Below are positions 19,698 through 29,220 of a stretch of DNA of 43,405 bases, piece by piece. The DNA is from Anaerolineae bacterium (GTDB taxonomy: Bacteria; Chloroflexota; Anaerolineae; J036; Brachytrichaceae). The notes beneath the pieces are model-generated. The model did not search any database, was not told the DNA's origin, and saw only the letters and a program-made list of their open reading frames with translations. Positions within the stretch are counted from its first letter, which is position 1. The number at the start of each line of letters is the position of its first letter. The stretch is from positions 1-43,405 of the forward strand of contig JAHBAL020000315.1 in assembly GCA_018500105.2 (NCBI GenBank). The letters run 5' to 3'. The translations under genes were made by a program, and so were the position numbers.

Positions 19698-19725
19698 ATT
19701 ATAGTCGCCACCTTTACTATTACAA
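19698..19725 (-). promoter_or_regulatory. Sigma-70-type promoter for the atp operon
   Basis: On the - strand TTGTAA (19725-19720) and a perfect TATAAT (19703-19698) are 16 bases apart in the nuoN-atpI gap. Transcription would begin near 19691, only about nine bases before the ATG at 19682. This would let the atp genes be made apart from nuo. Confidence 0.62.
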
Positions 19726-19753
19726 AGGACGATATTCAGGAGAATAATATGAC

Positions 19754-21274
19754 TTAACTCAAAAATGAGCGGGCAGCCTCAAGTGCTAGGTTCCAAAATG
19801 GCGTTGCGACCACGGTCAGCAATACCAAAACAATTGCAGAAAGCCCAACAACCCATGCTGTGCTACCACCTACTGTGACCGGTGGGGCATCTGTGCCTTT
19901 GTCAGAATACATTGCGCGTGTGACGCCCAAATAGTAATACACAGAAATCAACACGTTCACAATACCGACAATCATCAACATGATCAAGTTCGCATTCATG
20001 GCGGCTCGGAAGACAAACAACTTGCCGATGAAGCCGATGAGCGGTGGCGCGCCAGTTAAGCTCAACATACAAGCCACCATGCTCAGTGCCAAATAGGGCG
20101 AGCGGCGGGATAAACCAGCAAAGTCTTTGATATTTTCAGAGCCGATGCGATTCGTGACGGCTCCAACGACGGCAAATGCGGCAATGTTACAGATCATGTA
20201 AGTGCCGACATAGAAAATAATCGAAGCCAAAGCATCGGCGCGATCTTGCGCCCATCCAAATGCCGTAGCACCCATCAACATGTAACCCGCTTGAGCAATG
20301 CTGGAATAGGCCAACATACGCTTAATATTGGTCTGTGTCACGGCCAACAAGTTGCCCAAGAACATGGTCAAGATAGCGATGGGCTGCATCATCACGACCC
20401 AGATATTCGACACAGGCGAAAGGCCGGGTGGGAAGGCATAGTAAATAAAGCGCATCATGACAGCAAAACCAGCCGCTTTAGAAGCGGTGCTGAGAAAGCC
20501 AGATACGGGTGTGGGCGCACCTTCATACACGTCAGGCGACCAGAAATGGAAGGGCACAGCCGAGGTCTTGAACATGAAACCGACCATCACCAACAGCAAG
20601 CCAAATGACCCAAGTGTGAACATATCGGGGTATTGCGACACTAGCGCAATAGTAGAAGGGGATTGTTGTTGGAAGATGATGCTAAGCGGGGGATAGCTAG
20701 TCATACCACCGCTGGCCCCATAAATGAGGCTAAGACCAAATAACATTACTGTAGACGCGACCGCACCAAACACGAAATACTTCATGCCTGCTTCGGCGCT
20801 GCGTGGGGTGTCACGCATGAAGCCTGCCAACAAATACAATGAGATAGACGCCGCTTCGGTGGCGAGATATAACATGATAATGTCAACGGAGGCGGCCATG
20901 AAGCTCATTGACATGGTCGCCAAAATGAGCAATGCATAAAACTCGCCGCCAGCACGGGCAATCTTGAAATCAGCCGCGAGCAAGGCTGTCAATGCGCCTG
21001 CAATAATGAAGATGGCGCGAAAGACAAAGGTGTAGAGGTCATTGCGCAGCATATCACCTAACACGGTGGGGGTGACTTGACCAGCGGCGGGCATTGTCAA
21101 AAAGGAAATAACCAATACGCCAAGCATGCCAATGGCAGTGAGCAAGCCCAAGGTTCGGCGCTTAATGCCACCAGTCATCACATCGGCCAGCAAAATCACC
21201 AACGCCCATATCGCCAACGCAAATTCTGGCAATACCGCCAAGAGTTCTAAAGGATTAAACTGTGTAAGAGTCAT
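19754..21274 (-). CDS. nuoN: NADH-quinone oxidoreductase subunit N
   Basis: This 506-residue antiporter-like membrane subunit lies nearest the peripheral-arm end of the pumping modules. All expected charged residues are seen: the TM5 Glu in YLATEAASISLYLL, the TM7 Lys in FMFKTSAVPFHFW, the TM8 Lys in STASKAAGF and the TM12 Lys in LIGFIGKLFVF. It should therefore be able to pump. It is the last nuo gene and ends 71 bases before the atpI start codon. Confidence 0.96.
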   Translation of the reverse strand: MTLTQFNPLELLAVLPEFALAIWALVILLADVMTGGIKRRTLGLLTAIGMLGVLVISFLTMPAAGQVTPTVLGDMLRNDLYTFVFRAIFIIAGALTALLAADFKIARAGGEFYALLILATMSMSFMAASVDIIMLYLATEAASISLYLLAGFMRDTPRSAEAGMKYFVFGAVASTVMLFGLSLIYGASGGMTSYPPLSIIFQQQSPSTIALVSQYPDMFTLGSFGLLLVMVGFMFKTSAVPFHFWSPDVYEGAPTPVSGFLSTASKAAGFAVMMRFIYYAFPPGLSPVSNIWVVMMQPIAILTMFLGNLLAVTQTNIKRMLAYSSIAQAGYMLMGATAFGWAQDRADALASIIFYVGTYMICNIAAFAVVGAVTNRIGSENIKDFAGLSRRSPYLALSMVACMLSLTGAPPLIGFIGKLFVFRAAMNANLIMLMIVGIVNVLISVYYYLGVTRAMYSDKGTDAPPVTVGGSTAWVVGLSAIVLVLLTVVATPFWNLALEAARSFLS

Positions 21275-21330
21275 TGTTTAAGATAACGGTGTGTGGGACG
21301 GTCGCACAAGCAATCGCCCCCACCCCAATA

Positions 21331-22851
21331 TTAACCACCGATTGACTTCATCATTGCTTGCACACCCGTTTCGATGATGGCCATGACACTATTTGGCAAG
21401 ATGCCAACGCCGATACAAACAACACACGGCAAAATAATTGCCACTTTCTCGATCCCTGTCAGTTTTGGTAAGGCTTGCCATTCAGGTGTGACAGGATCAC
21501 TAAAGAACATTTGGCGGCCAATTCGCAAGGTCCATGTAGCCGTGATCAAAATGGTTAGGACGCTGACAATGGCGACAATGGCTAACCACCAGTTCAACTG
21601 ACCGGGGAACATCAAGCTATTGGTTTGGGCAGCAGCCCACAAGCCCATAAAAATTTGCATTTCAGCCGGGAAGCCAGAGAAGCCGGGCATCCCCATCGCG
21701 GTGAGTGAACCAATCATGAAGCCAACGCCTGCAACTGGCATGACTTTGATCAAGCCATTGAGCTTACTGAAATCGCGCTCGTGCGATCGCTCGTAGATAA
21801 TACCGACAAGCGAGAACATCAAGCCGGTCATGACCCCGCCTGCAAACAACTCGATACCAGCGCCGTTGAAGCCATAAACATTGAGGGCGCAAATGCCCAA
21901 CAAAACCAGGCCAAGGTGAGCGACTGAGGCAAACCCAATGATGTATTTGAGGTCTTTATTGCGAAAGGCGATTGCGCCCGCATAAATCACGTTCCCCAAG
22001 CACAAAATTGCAATCAGGGGCAGCCAATATTTTGCGCCTTCGGGCATGATTTGAACACCAAAGCGCAAAGCAGCATAAGCACCAGTTGCCTTCAACACAC
22101 CACCATGCAACATTGATACAGCGGTAGGCGCAGAGGCGTAGCCATCTGGCGACCAGTTGTGCAATGGCCAAATTGAGGCCAACACACCGAAGCCAATAAA
22201 GACAGGCAAAAACCAAAGGCGTTGAATCTCGACCGTGTCTTTCAGAGCAGCCATGCCGCGTTGCATATCGTCGAAACTGAAGCTGCGGCCCGAGGCGTAG
22301 TAAATGACCAACAAGCCAAGAATGGATGCCAATGAACCAAGGAACAAGTAAATGGTCAGCTTCATGGCGGCATATTCACGTGGGCCACTGCCCCAGCCTG
22401 CGACCAATACGTAAACGGGGAAAAGCACCAATTCGTAGAAGATGAGGAAGAGGAATAAATCGAGCGACATAAATGCGCCGAATACGCCTGCGGCTAACAT
22501 TAACAAAAATGCAAAAAACTCGCGGGCGCGATCCGTCAAGTTCCATGTCACTAATACGGCGCAAAACAAAACGATGCCATTCAGCAATAAGAGTGGGGCG
22601 CTAAAGCCGTCAACGGCAACATAGTAACTTACACCCAAAGAAGGAATCCAAGATGCTTTTTCGGCAAATTGGAAGCCACCGAGGGTACGGTTATAGGCCA
22701 ACACCACCAAGAGTGAAAGCAGCATCGAAACCATTGCCGAGGCCGCAGCAACCGTCTTGATCGCGTCATTGCGGTCTTTTGGAATGAGCAGGATAATCAC
22801 GGCACCGATCACGGGCGCAAGCATGATGAGGCTAAGGATTGGGAAAATCAT
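21331..22851 (-). CDS. nuoM: NuoM-like subunit, second copy, without TM7 lysine
   Basis: This 506-residue protein has about fourteen membrane helices and is a NuoM paralogue following another NuoM. The TM5 Glu is kept in FYELVLFPVYVLV (Glu140) and the TM12 Glu in GFPAEMQIF. The TM7 stretch reads FGVLASIWPLHNW where its neighbour has FALKVPIWPLHTW, so the pumping lysine is Leu224 here. The TM8 lysine is present but one place off (VLKATGAY, Lys254). A divergent sister subunit that adds a module to the membrane arm is likely; whether it pumps is open. Confidence 0.9.
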   Translation of the reverse strand: MIFPILSLIMLAPVIGAVIILLIPKDRNDAIKTVAAASAMVSMLLSLLVVLAYNRTLGGFQFAEKASWIPSLGVSYYVAVDGFSAPLLLLNGIVLFCAVLVTWNLTDRAREFFAFLLMLAAGVFGAFMSLDLFLFLIFYELVLFPVYVLVAGWGSGPREYAAMKLTIYLFLGSLASILGLLVIYYASGRSFSFDDMQRGMAALKDTVEIQRLWFLPVFIGFGVLASIWPLHNWSPDGYASAPTAVSMLHGGVLKATGAYAALRFGVQIMPEGAKYWLPLIAILCLGNVIYAGAIAFRNKDLKYIIGFASVAHLGLVLLGICALNVYGFNGAGIELFAGGVMTGLMFSLVGIIYERSHERDFSKLNGLIKVMPVAGVGFMIGSLTAMGMPGFSGFPAEMQIFMGLWAAAQTNSLMFPGQLNWWLAIVAIVSVLTILITATWTLRIGRQMFFSDPVTPEWQALPKLTGIEKVAIILPCVVCIGVGILPNSVMAIIETGVQAMMKSIGG

Positions 22852-22891
22852 GTTATGTTGATTTGTTGATTAATTTGTTAACGTTAACCGA

Positions 22892-24496
22892 TTAACCGAA
22901 CAGCTTGGATACCCCTAAATTGATCAAATTCATCACAATGGCGGGCGCAATACCGAGAATGAGCATCGCAATCATGAGCGGCGCTACGGCAAGAACCTCT
23001 GTCCAATTCATATCACTCAATGGGTGATGTGCCCATTCATGACCTAATGGACCATGTAGTACCTTTTGCAAGGACTTGAGAATATAAATACCAGTCACCA
23101 ACAGACCGATCAAAGAAAGTGCGGTCAAACCAGTAAAGACGGCCCAACCAGATCGAATGAGAAGAAATTCGCTGACAAAGCCAGCTAAACCAGGGAGACC
23201 CAGTGAACCCATTGCACAGAAGATCAATGCTGCGCCATAACGTGGCATGATATTCCACAAGCCACCGAGTTTGGTTAGGTCGCGGGTGTGCGCACGCTCA
23301 TACACAATGCCCACCATAGCGAACATGGCAGCCGATGACAACCCGTGTGTGATCATTTGCAACATAGCCCCGCCTGCGCCAATAATGGGCGACAAGGTGT
23401 CTTTGACAGGAGCATGTGGGTCTGCGCCCGCAAAGACAGCCAGTGCATGGAGCTTGGATGTGGCATGTGCGTCAACTTCAGGAGTGAATGCGCTCGCGGT
23501 AACGGCAATCCCCAACGCCACCCAACCCATGTGGTTGACAGATGAGTAAGCCACTAGCTTCTTAAAGTCATTTTGGCCCCATGCAGCAAATGCGCCTAAG
23601 ACGATGCTGAGCATGGCAAAAATAGCCAACACAAAAGCATATTGCCCTGCGGTTTCGGGAAATAAGGGGATGACGAGGCGCAAGAAACCATAGCCGCCTA
23701 GCTTGAGCAAAATACCTGCCAACATCATTGAGCCGCCTGTCGGGGCTTCGGTGTGAGCATCAGGCAACCAAGTGTGCAATGGCCAAATCGGCACTTTGAG
23801 TGCGAAAGCAATTGCAAAAGCCCAAAACGCGACTGTTTTCCACACGCCACCATCCGCAAACAAAATGTTTACTTGATTATTGCCGGTGAAAGGCCGTCCT
23901 GCTGCGCTAAGTAAGTAGGTAAGATCAAAGCTCTTGGATGCCAAGCCCACCACTTGAATAGACAACAACATGCCTAAGCTGGCGGCGATGGTGTAGAGCA
24001 TGAACTTAAACGACGCATATTTTCGGTTTGCCCCACCCCATACACTAATCAAGAAATACATTGGCACAAGGCTCAATTCGTAGAACAAGAAGAATACGAT
24101 GAGATCGAGCGAAACAAACACGCCCAATGTTGCTGTTTCGAGTAAGAAGAAGAGAGCGAAGAAGGCACGCACGCTCTTTTCCACCGTAAATGACATGAGC
24201 ATCGCCAGTGGGGTGAGGAAGCAGGTGAGCACCACGAGCGGCAAGCTAATGCCATCAACCCCTAGGTGATAGGTCGAGTTGATTTGCGGAAACCAGACAG
24301 CCTTCTCAACAAATTGAAAACCGCCTTGTTTTGTGTTGTAGCCAGCCCAAAGCATGATTGACAGTGCAAGTGGCAATAAGCTGAACAGCACAGATCCCCA
24401 GCGAATCGTGCTTTTGGCACGATCTGGAGTAAGGAGAACCAACACCATACCGAGCAACGGTAAAAAGGTGAGGATTGAAAGAATGTTAGGAATCAT
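22892..24496 (-). CDS. nuoM: NADH-quinone oxidoreductase subunit M
   Basis: This 534-residue antiporter-like subunit is the standard NuoM. The TM5 Glu is in FYELSLVPMYFL, the TM7 Lys in FALKVPIWPLHTW, the TM8 Lys in GILLKLGGYG and the TM12 Glu in GFVSEFLLI. An extra loop of about 30 residues with several His (PEVDAHATSKLHALAV onward, then GADPHAPVKD) sits before HGLSSAAMFAMVGIVYERAHTR. It lies between nuoL and the second nuoM-like gene with short gaps. Confidence 0.96.
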   Translation of the reverse strand: MIPNILSILTFLPLLGMVLVLLTPDRAKSTIRWGSVLFSLLPLALSIMLWAGYNTKQGGFQFVEKAVWFPQINSTYHLGVDGISLPLVVLTCFLTPLAMLMSFTVEKSVRAFFALFFLLETATLGVFVSLDLIVFFLFYELSLVPMYFLISVWGGANRKYASFKFMLYTIAASLGMLLSIQVVGLASKSFDLTYLLSAAGRPFTGNNQVNILFADGGVWKTVAFWAFAIAFALKVPIWPLHTWLPDAHTEAPTGGSMMLAGILLKLGGYGFLRLVIPLFPETAGQYAFVLAIFAMLSIVLGAFAAWGQNDFKKLVAYSSVNHMGWVALGIAVTASAFTPEVDAHATSKLHALAVFAGADPHAPVKDTLSPIIGAGGAMLQMITHGLSSAAMFAMVGIVYERAHTRDLTKLGGLWNIMPRYGAALIFCAMGSLGLPGLAGFVSEFLLIRSGWAVFTGLTALSLIGLLVTGIYILKSLQKVLHGPLGHEWAHHPLSDMNWTEVLAVAPLMIAMLILGIAPAIVMNLINLGVSKLFG

Positions 24497-24554
24497 TGCT
24501 TACTCTACAAGAAACCAAGTTGTTAAAACCACTCAATTTCTCAGATTTTCAGAT

Positions 24555-26771
24555 TTATTGAAACACCAAGAAGAACACCATCATCACAACAGCGGCAATT
24601 AGGGCAGAAAGCAAGTAGTTTTGAACTTGACCTGTTTGCAATTCGCGGCCCTCGTGACCAACACGGCGGAAGACATTACCGACCAAATCAGATGTACCAG
24701 TGACCACTTTTTTATCGAACCACTTGAATACTTCGGCAATATCACTCAAGACGGTATAGGCTGCATGTAAGAAGACGTCAATGAAGCCTTTATCTACGTT
24801 GCCTGAATAGCTATCGGCGAAGCGCTGCAATGGGTTAATGAACAGCTTGCGATACAGTTCATCAAAATACAAGCGGTTGTTGAGCGCAGTGAAGATGCCG
24901 CCCAAGTTTTCAACTGGGTCGGTTTCGCCTGCCTTGAGCGGCTTAAGTCCATAGAAGATCAAGCCGAGCAAACCGCCAAACAAGAAGATTCCGACTGAGA
25001 ATGCCACGGGAGTTGGGTCAAATTTAGGCAAAACTTCGGGGACAGGCAACATGCCCTCGATAAAGTGACCAAACCAGTGATCAATGCCGAAACCTTTGGC
25101 GATCGCGCCAAACCTGATGTAGGCAAATTCAAAATCCGAGGGGATGTTCATGTAACCTACTGTCAAGGCAAAAAACGCCAACACAATGAGAGGAACCGTC
25201 ATCGCCGCTGGGTTCTCGGTCGCATGGGCTGCGGCCTCAGTTCGTGGCTCACCTGCAAAGGTCATAAAAATTTGACGCGCAGTATAAAAAGCGGTCAGCA
25301 CAGCGGCGATACACAACGTCCAGAAAACCACTGTTGCCAATGGGTTGCCGTGTGTCATGCCGTGATAGGCGTGAGCCAAGATTTCATCTTTGCTCCAGAA
25401 ACCAGCCGTGATGAAAGGCGCGCCCATCAATGCCAAACCGCCGATGGTGAAGGTGACGAAGGTAACAGGCATGCGACTCCACAACCCGCCCATGTTACGC
25501 ATATCTTGCGGGTCAAAGGCAGCCTGCGCATGAGCATCATCGTGACCGTGTCCATGATCATCATGGCCATGACCATGATCGTCGTGACCGTGACCACCGT
25601 GATTATCATGGCCGTGTGCATGAAGATGATGATGTCCATGCTCAACACCGTGAATAACGGAGCCAGAACCCAAGAACAAAAGCGCCTTGAAGAAGGCATG
25701 GGTGAGCAAGTGGAATGCGGCTGCAATATAACCACCGATGCCAATCGCCGCCACCATAAAGCCAAGTTGGCTGATGGTCGAATAAGCCAGCACGCGCTTG
25801 ATGTCATATTGACCGACTGCGATCAACGCACCCAACAGCGCCGTCGTCGCGCCGATCCAACCGATAACCGTAAAGGCGGTGGTATCGCCAACGTGAGCCG
25901 CGCTCTCATAGAGAGGGAAGAAACGCAGCGCCATAAAGATACCCGCGCTCACCATCGTAGCGGCGTGAATCATGGCCGATACTGGAGTTGGGCCTTCCAT
26001 CGCATCGGGCAACCACACATGAAGTGGGAACTGGGCGCTCTTGCCCACTGTGCCGCCAAAAATGAGCAAGCCAATTAACGAAGCAGCGGTCATACCCGGA
26101 ATCACGGCTGGGGTTGCAGCCAAGTGATGCAGCACTTCTTCGTTGCGCATGGTATCGAAGAAGTTCAGTGTGCCGGTTTGGCTATACAAATAGACCATGC
26201 CCATCACCAGCAACATGTCGCCAATACGGGTGGTCATGAATGCTTTGACAGCCGCTCTGTAAGCCGATGGCTTGTTATAGAAGAAGCCGATGAGCGAGTA
26301 AGAACAGAAGCCCATCAATTCCCAGAAAATAAACAACGAGAGAAGGTTATCAGACACAACCAAGCCCATCATCGAACCCGCGAACAGGCTGAGATAGCCC
26401 ATAAAGCGGGTGTAACGCGGGTCATTGCCCATGTATGACGTGCTGTAGATGAAAATGAGCGTGGCAGCAAGCGGAACCATGAACAAAAATGCAGCGCTCA
26501 GGGGGTCAACCGCAACGCCTACATTAAAGGTGGTGCTGCCAGTAGGAATCCATGCAAACTGGCTCCGCAAAGGAGCCGCCCCAAGTTTGTACGACCCAGC
26601 GACGTTAAAGAAGATGATAAACGAGAAGAGGGTCGTCAGCACCATGCCGCCAACGGCGATGGCAGTGGTCAGGCTGCGGTGCTTATTTGCAAACAACGCA
26701 ATCAACATGAATGCGATGATGGGCGGAAATGGCACCAGCCAAGTGAGGGTTAGTAATAACTCTTTCGACAT
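24555..26771 (-). CDS. nuoL: NADH-quinone oxidoreductase subunit L with His-rich loop
   Basis: This 738-residue subunit is the distal antiporter module and carries the lateral helix that clamps the membrane arm. Pumping residues are intact: Glu in FIFWELMGFCSY, Lys in GGTVGKSAQFPLHVW, His in SAMIHAATMV and Lys in GFWSKDEIL. Residues 374-415 hold 18 His among 42 residues, mixed with Gly and Asp, in the loop before MRNMGGLW. The C-terminal part, from YFDELYRKLF to the last helix, is about 85 residues, longer than I recall for E. coli, which may suit a longer arm with two NuoM units. Length is well above the usual 610-650. Confidence 0.95.
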   Translation of the reverse strand: MSKELLLTLTWLVPFPPIIAFMLIALFANKHRSLTTAIAVGGMVLTTLFSFIIFFNVAGSYKLGAAPLRSQFAWIPTGSTTFNVGVAVDPLSAAFLFMVPLAATLIFIYSTSYMGNDPRYTRFMGYLSLFAGSMMGLVVSDNLLSLFIFWELMGFCSYSLIGFFYNKPSAYRAAVKAFMTTRIGDMLLVMGMVYLYSQTGTLNFFDTMRNEEVLHHLAATPAVIPGMTAASLIGLLIFGGTVGKSAQFPLHVWLPDAMEGPTPVSAMIHAATMVSAGIFMALRFFPLYESAAHVGDTTAFTVIGWIGATTALLGALIAVGQYDIKRVLAYSTISQLGFMVAAIGIGGYIAAAFHLLTHAFFKALLFLGSGSVIHGVEHGHHHLHAHGHDNHGGHGHDDHGHGHDDHGHGHDDAHAQAAFDPQDMRNMGGLWSRMPVTFVTFTIGGLALMGAPFITAGFWSKDEILAHAYHGMTHGNPLATVVFWTLCIAAVLTAFYTARQIFMTFAGEPRTEAAAHATENPAAMTVPLIVLAFFALTVGYMNIPSDFEFAYIRFGAIAKGFGIDHWFGHFIEGMLPVPEVLPKFDPTPVAFSVGIFLFGGLLGLIFYGLKPLKAGETDPVENLGGIFTALNNRLYFDELYRKLFINPLQRFADSYSGNVDKGFIDVFLHAAYTVLSDIAEVFKWFDKKVVTGTSDLVGNVFRRVGHEGRELQTGQVQNYLLSALIAAVVMMVFFLVFQ

Positions 26772-26837
26772 TGTAACAGTCGTGGTTTGATAATCTGCAA
26801 CTTAGGGTTGAATCACCCAAATTGCGAATCAACAATC

Positions 26838-27155
26838 CTACAGCTTCATTAAATCTAGTTTCTCTGGGTCAATGCTATTCATATTTCGATAAACCGAAAT
26901 AATGAGGGCTAAACCAACAGCCGCCTCAGCCGCAGCCACAATAAATACAAATGCCGCAAATGCCAGCCCTGCTGGGCTTTCGGGGGTGAGATAGCGCCAA
27001 AACGCCAACAAGTTAATGTTGACCGCGTTTAACATTAATTCAACGCCCATCAAAACTGCGATTGCGTTTGTGCGTGCCAATGCACCATACAAACCAATGC
27101 AGAACATCGCTGCCGCGACGATCAAATACCAATAAAGGGGAATTCCGTTCAGCAT
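26838..27155 (-). CDS. nuoK: NADH-quinone oxidoreductase subunit K
   Basis: This 105-residue subunit with three membrane helices belongs to the central proton path. Both key glutamates are visible, in MGVELMLNAVNIN and FIVAAAEAAVGLAL. The ATG at 27155 is preferred to an in-frame TTG 15 bases upstream because it gives the usual NuoK length. It lies 48 bases after nuoJ. Confidence 0.95.
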   Translation of the reverse strand: MLNGIPLYWYLIVAAAMFCIGLYGALARTNAIAVLMGVELMLNAVNINLLAFWRYLTPESPAGLAFAAFVFIVAAAEAAVGLALIISVYRNMNSIDPEKLDLMKL

Positions 27156-27203
27156 AATTTGACCTTGCAATCGAGTAATTTTTATTTACCCAATCGCTTC
27201 ATT

Positions 27204-27896
27204 TCAGTGATGATGCGCATCGTGTGCCACTGCCGCATGGGCCACTGACACTTCGGGCGCTTTGGCAGCCGCCTTAGCGCGTTCTTCGGCTTCTTCAGCC
27301 GCCATTCGGGCACGCTCAGCCAAAATTTCACGTGGTTTGCGTTCACGAGCCACCCAAATTGCGCCAACCATGCCGATCAGCAAGAGCAATCCGGACAAGA
27401 GCAACGCGATGCCATATTGATTGAGGTCAACCAATGCGCGACCAAAATCATTAATGGACGAGGCTGGCACGTCGCGCAACACGCCGGGCTTATTGGGCAC
27501 TTCGGCAAACTGCCATTCTGCACCGCCAAAGGTGCGACCTTGACCAAAGGGCAATGAGAAGTTCGCTGGGCTAAATATTAACAACATCGCTACAAACAGA
27601 ATGACAGACACAAATAATGCTGCTTGCCACTGCGAATTGCGTGGAACCATGCCGCGCACGGTGCGCGTAAGCATGGTAGCGAAGATAAACAGAATTGAAA
27701 TAGCGCCGATGTAAACCAAGAATTGCGCCGCCGCAAAAAAGCCAGCTTCAAGCAAAATATAGAAACCTGAAACCGCAAAAAATGAGGCAATAAGGTAAAG
27801 CGCGGCGTGAAAGAGGTTACGTGTCGTCACCACTAAAAGCGCAGCACCCAACCCAACAACCGACAAAAGGATAAAAACAATTTGAGCTACTGTCAT
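27204..27896 (-). CDS. nuoJ: NADH-quinone oxidoreductase subunit J with His-tipped tail
   Basis: This 230-residue subunit has five membrane helices; VYIGAISILFIFATML is the third, which switches shape in complex I. After the last helix follows a charged tail of about 50 residues: a likely helix rich in Ala, Glu, Lys and Arg, then a segment ending VAHDAHHH. The tail is longer than usual and its His-rich end recalls the NuoL loop. No nuoI gene lies between nuoH and nuoJ, which is unusual. Confidence 0.94.
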   Translation of the reverse strand: MTVAQIVFILLSVVGLGAALLVVTTRNLFHAALYLIASFFAVSGFYILLEAGFFAAAQFLVYIGAISILFIFATMLTRTVRGMVPRNSQWQAALFVSVILFVAMLLIFSPANFSLPFGQGRTFGGAEWQFAEVPNKPGVLRDVPASSINDFGRALVDLNQYGIALLLSGLLLLIGMVGAIWVARERKPREILAERARMAAEEAEERAKAAAKAPEVSVAHAAVAHDAHHH

Positions 27897-27950
27897 GTTT
27901 ATTAAATTTATTCGCTGGTGAGATCAGATTGACGCCAGCGAATAAACGCT

Positions 27951-29207
27951 TTAGTGCATTGCTGCCGCAATTTGCTGATTGGCCTCGCGTCGTTGTTGCA
28001 ACACTTCAGCCTCAGCCAAGCGATCCTTGCGGACGCGGCGGGTGACTACGGCCAAGGCCAAAATAAGCAAGGCCAAACTGGATGCGCCAAAAATAATGAC
28101 TTGCGCAAAAGGTTGAATCAAGATGCCACCATTGGCTTTAAACAAGGCTGGATCTGACACAAACACTTTGCCCAAAATCATAATCATGATCAAGTTGATG
28201 ACAGAGAGTGGCACGAAGAACTTCCAGTTCATATTGAGCAATTGGTCAATACGCACACGGGGCAAGGTTCCGCGCAACCACATGAGCACCAAAAACACGC
28301 CAAACGTCTTTAATACCAACCAGAGGTAAGGCGGCAGAATGGGACCGCCATAACCACCCAAGAACAACACCGAGAACATGACAGCCACACCCAAAGCGTT
28401 CATGTATTCGCCCATCATAATGAGGCCGAATTTCATGCCACTATATTCAACGTGGAAGCCAGCCACAATTTCGGACTCAGCTTCGAGCAAGTCGAAAGGA
28501 GAGCGACCCGTTTCGGCGATACCGCTGATCAAGAAAGCCAAGGCGCTCAAAGGCATAATGACAATAAAGGGCACACCCCAGCCGCCGTTTACACCAGTTT
28601 GGCGTTCAATAATGTCAACCAAGCTCATCGAGCCAGTAAGCATGATGACGGGGATGATGTTCAACAACATCGGCACTTCATAGCCCACCAATTGGGCGAC
28701 GGTGCGAAACGCGCCAAGCAACGAATATTTGTTGTTGCTGCCCCAGCCTGCCATAAGAATGGCGATGGTGCTGGCCGAGCCAATGGCGATGATGTAAAAC
28801 GCGCCAATATTCAGGTTTGTGCCCACAACCCCGGGCGCAAATGGCACAACCGTGAAGGTGAGTGTCGCAAAAACCGCCACAATAATGGGGGCAAGCTGAT
28901 ACACCCAAAAGTCGGCTGAAGCCGGCGTCGTGTCTTCTTTGGTGAATAGCTTCACTGCGTCAGCAATGGGCTGCAAAACACCAAATGGTCCAGCTTGATT
29001 AGGGCCAACACGGTCTTGAATACGCGCCACGATCTTGCGCTCAGCATAGGTTAACGCCGCAAAGCCGCCTGATGCCACCGCGAACACGGCAATCGCTGCA
29101 ATTGCCATAATTACGATATCGGCAGCTAGCCCTTGGCCGAGCAAACCAATGATCGCAGCGGCAATCCCATCGCCAATGTCCTTAACGAGATTGTTGATAA
29201 TGTCCAT
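27951..29207 (-). CDS. nuoH: NADH-quinone oxidoreductase subunit H
   Basis: This 418-residue subunit joins the membrane arm to the quinone site. Conserved parts are YAERKIVARIQDRVGPNQAG, the QLVGYEVPM region, ETGRSPFDLLEAESEIVAGFH (Glu-rich loop near the quinone cavity) and RGTLPRVRIDQLLNMNWK. It is longer than many NuoH proteins owing to extra N-terminal and C-terminal helices, the last ending in a polar RREANQQIAAAMH tail. A hairpin sits between it and nuoA. Confidence 0.97.
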   Translation of the reverse strand: MDIINNLVKDIGDGIAAAIIGLLGQGLAADIVIMAIAAIAVFAVASGGFAALTYAERKIVARIQDRVGPNQAGPFGVLQPIADAVKLFTKEDTTPASADFWVYQLAPIIVAVFATLTFTVVPFAPGVVGTNLNIGAFYIIAIGSASTIAILMAGWGSNNKYSLLGAFRTVAQLVGYEVPMLLNIIPVIMLTGSMSLVDIIERQTGVNGGWGVPFIVIMPLSALAFLISGIAETGRSPFDLLEAESEIVAGFHVEYSGMKFGLIMMGEYMNALGVAVMFSVLFLGGYGGPILPPYLWLVLKTFGVFLVLMWLRGTLPRVRIDQLLNMNWKFFVPLSVINLIMIMILGKVFVSDPALFKANGGILIQPFAQVIIFGASSLALLILALAVVTRRVRKDRLAEAEVLQQRREANQQIAAAMH

Positions 29208-29220
29208 AATTTTCAGCTAA

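Noticed and set aside
25065-26078. 337-residue open frame on the + strand opposite nuoL
   Set aside because: It is the antisense of nuoL including its His-rich loop; composition is biased and no family features are seen.
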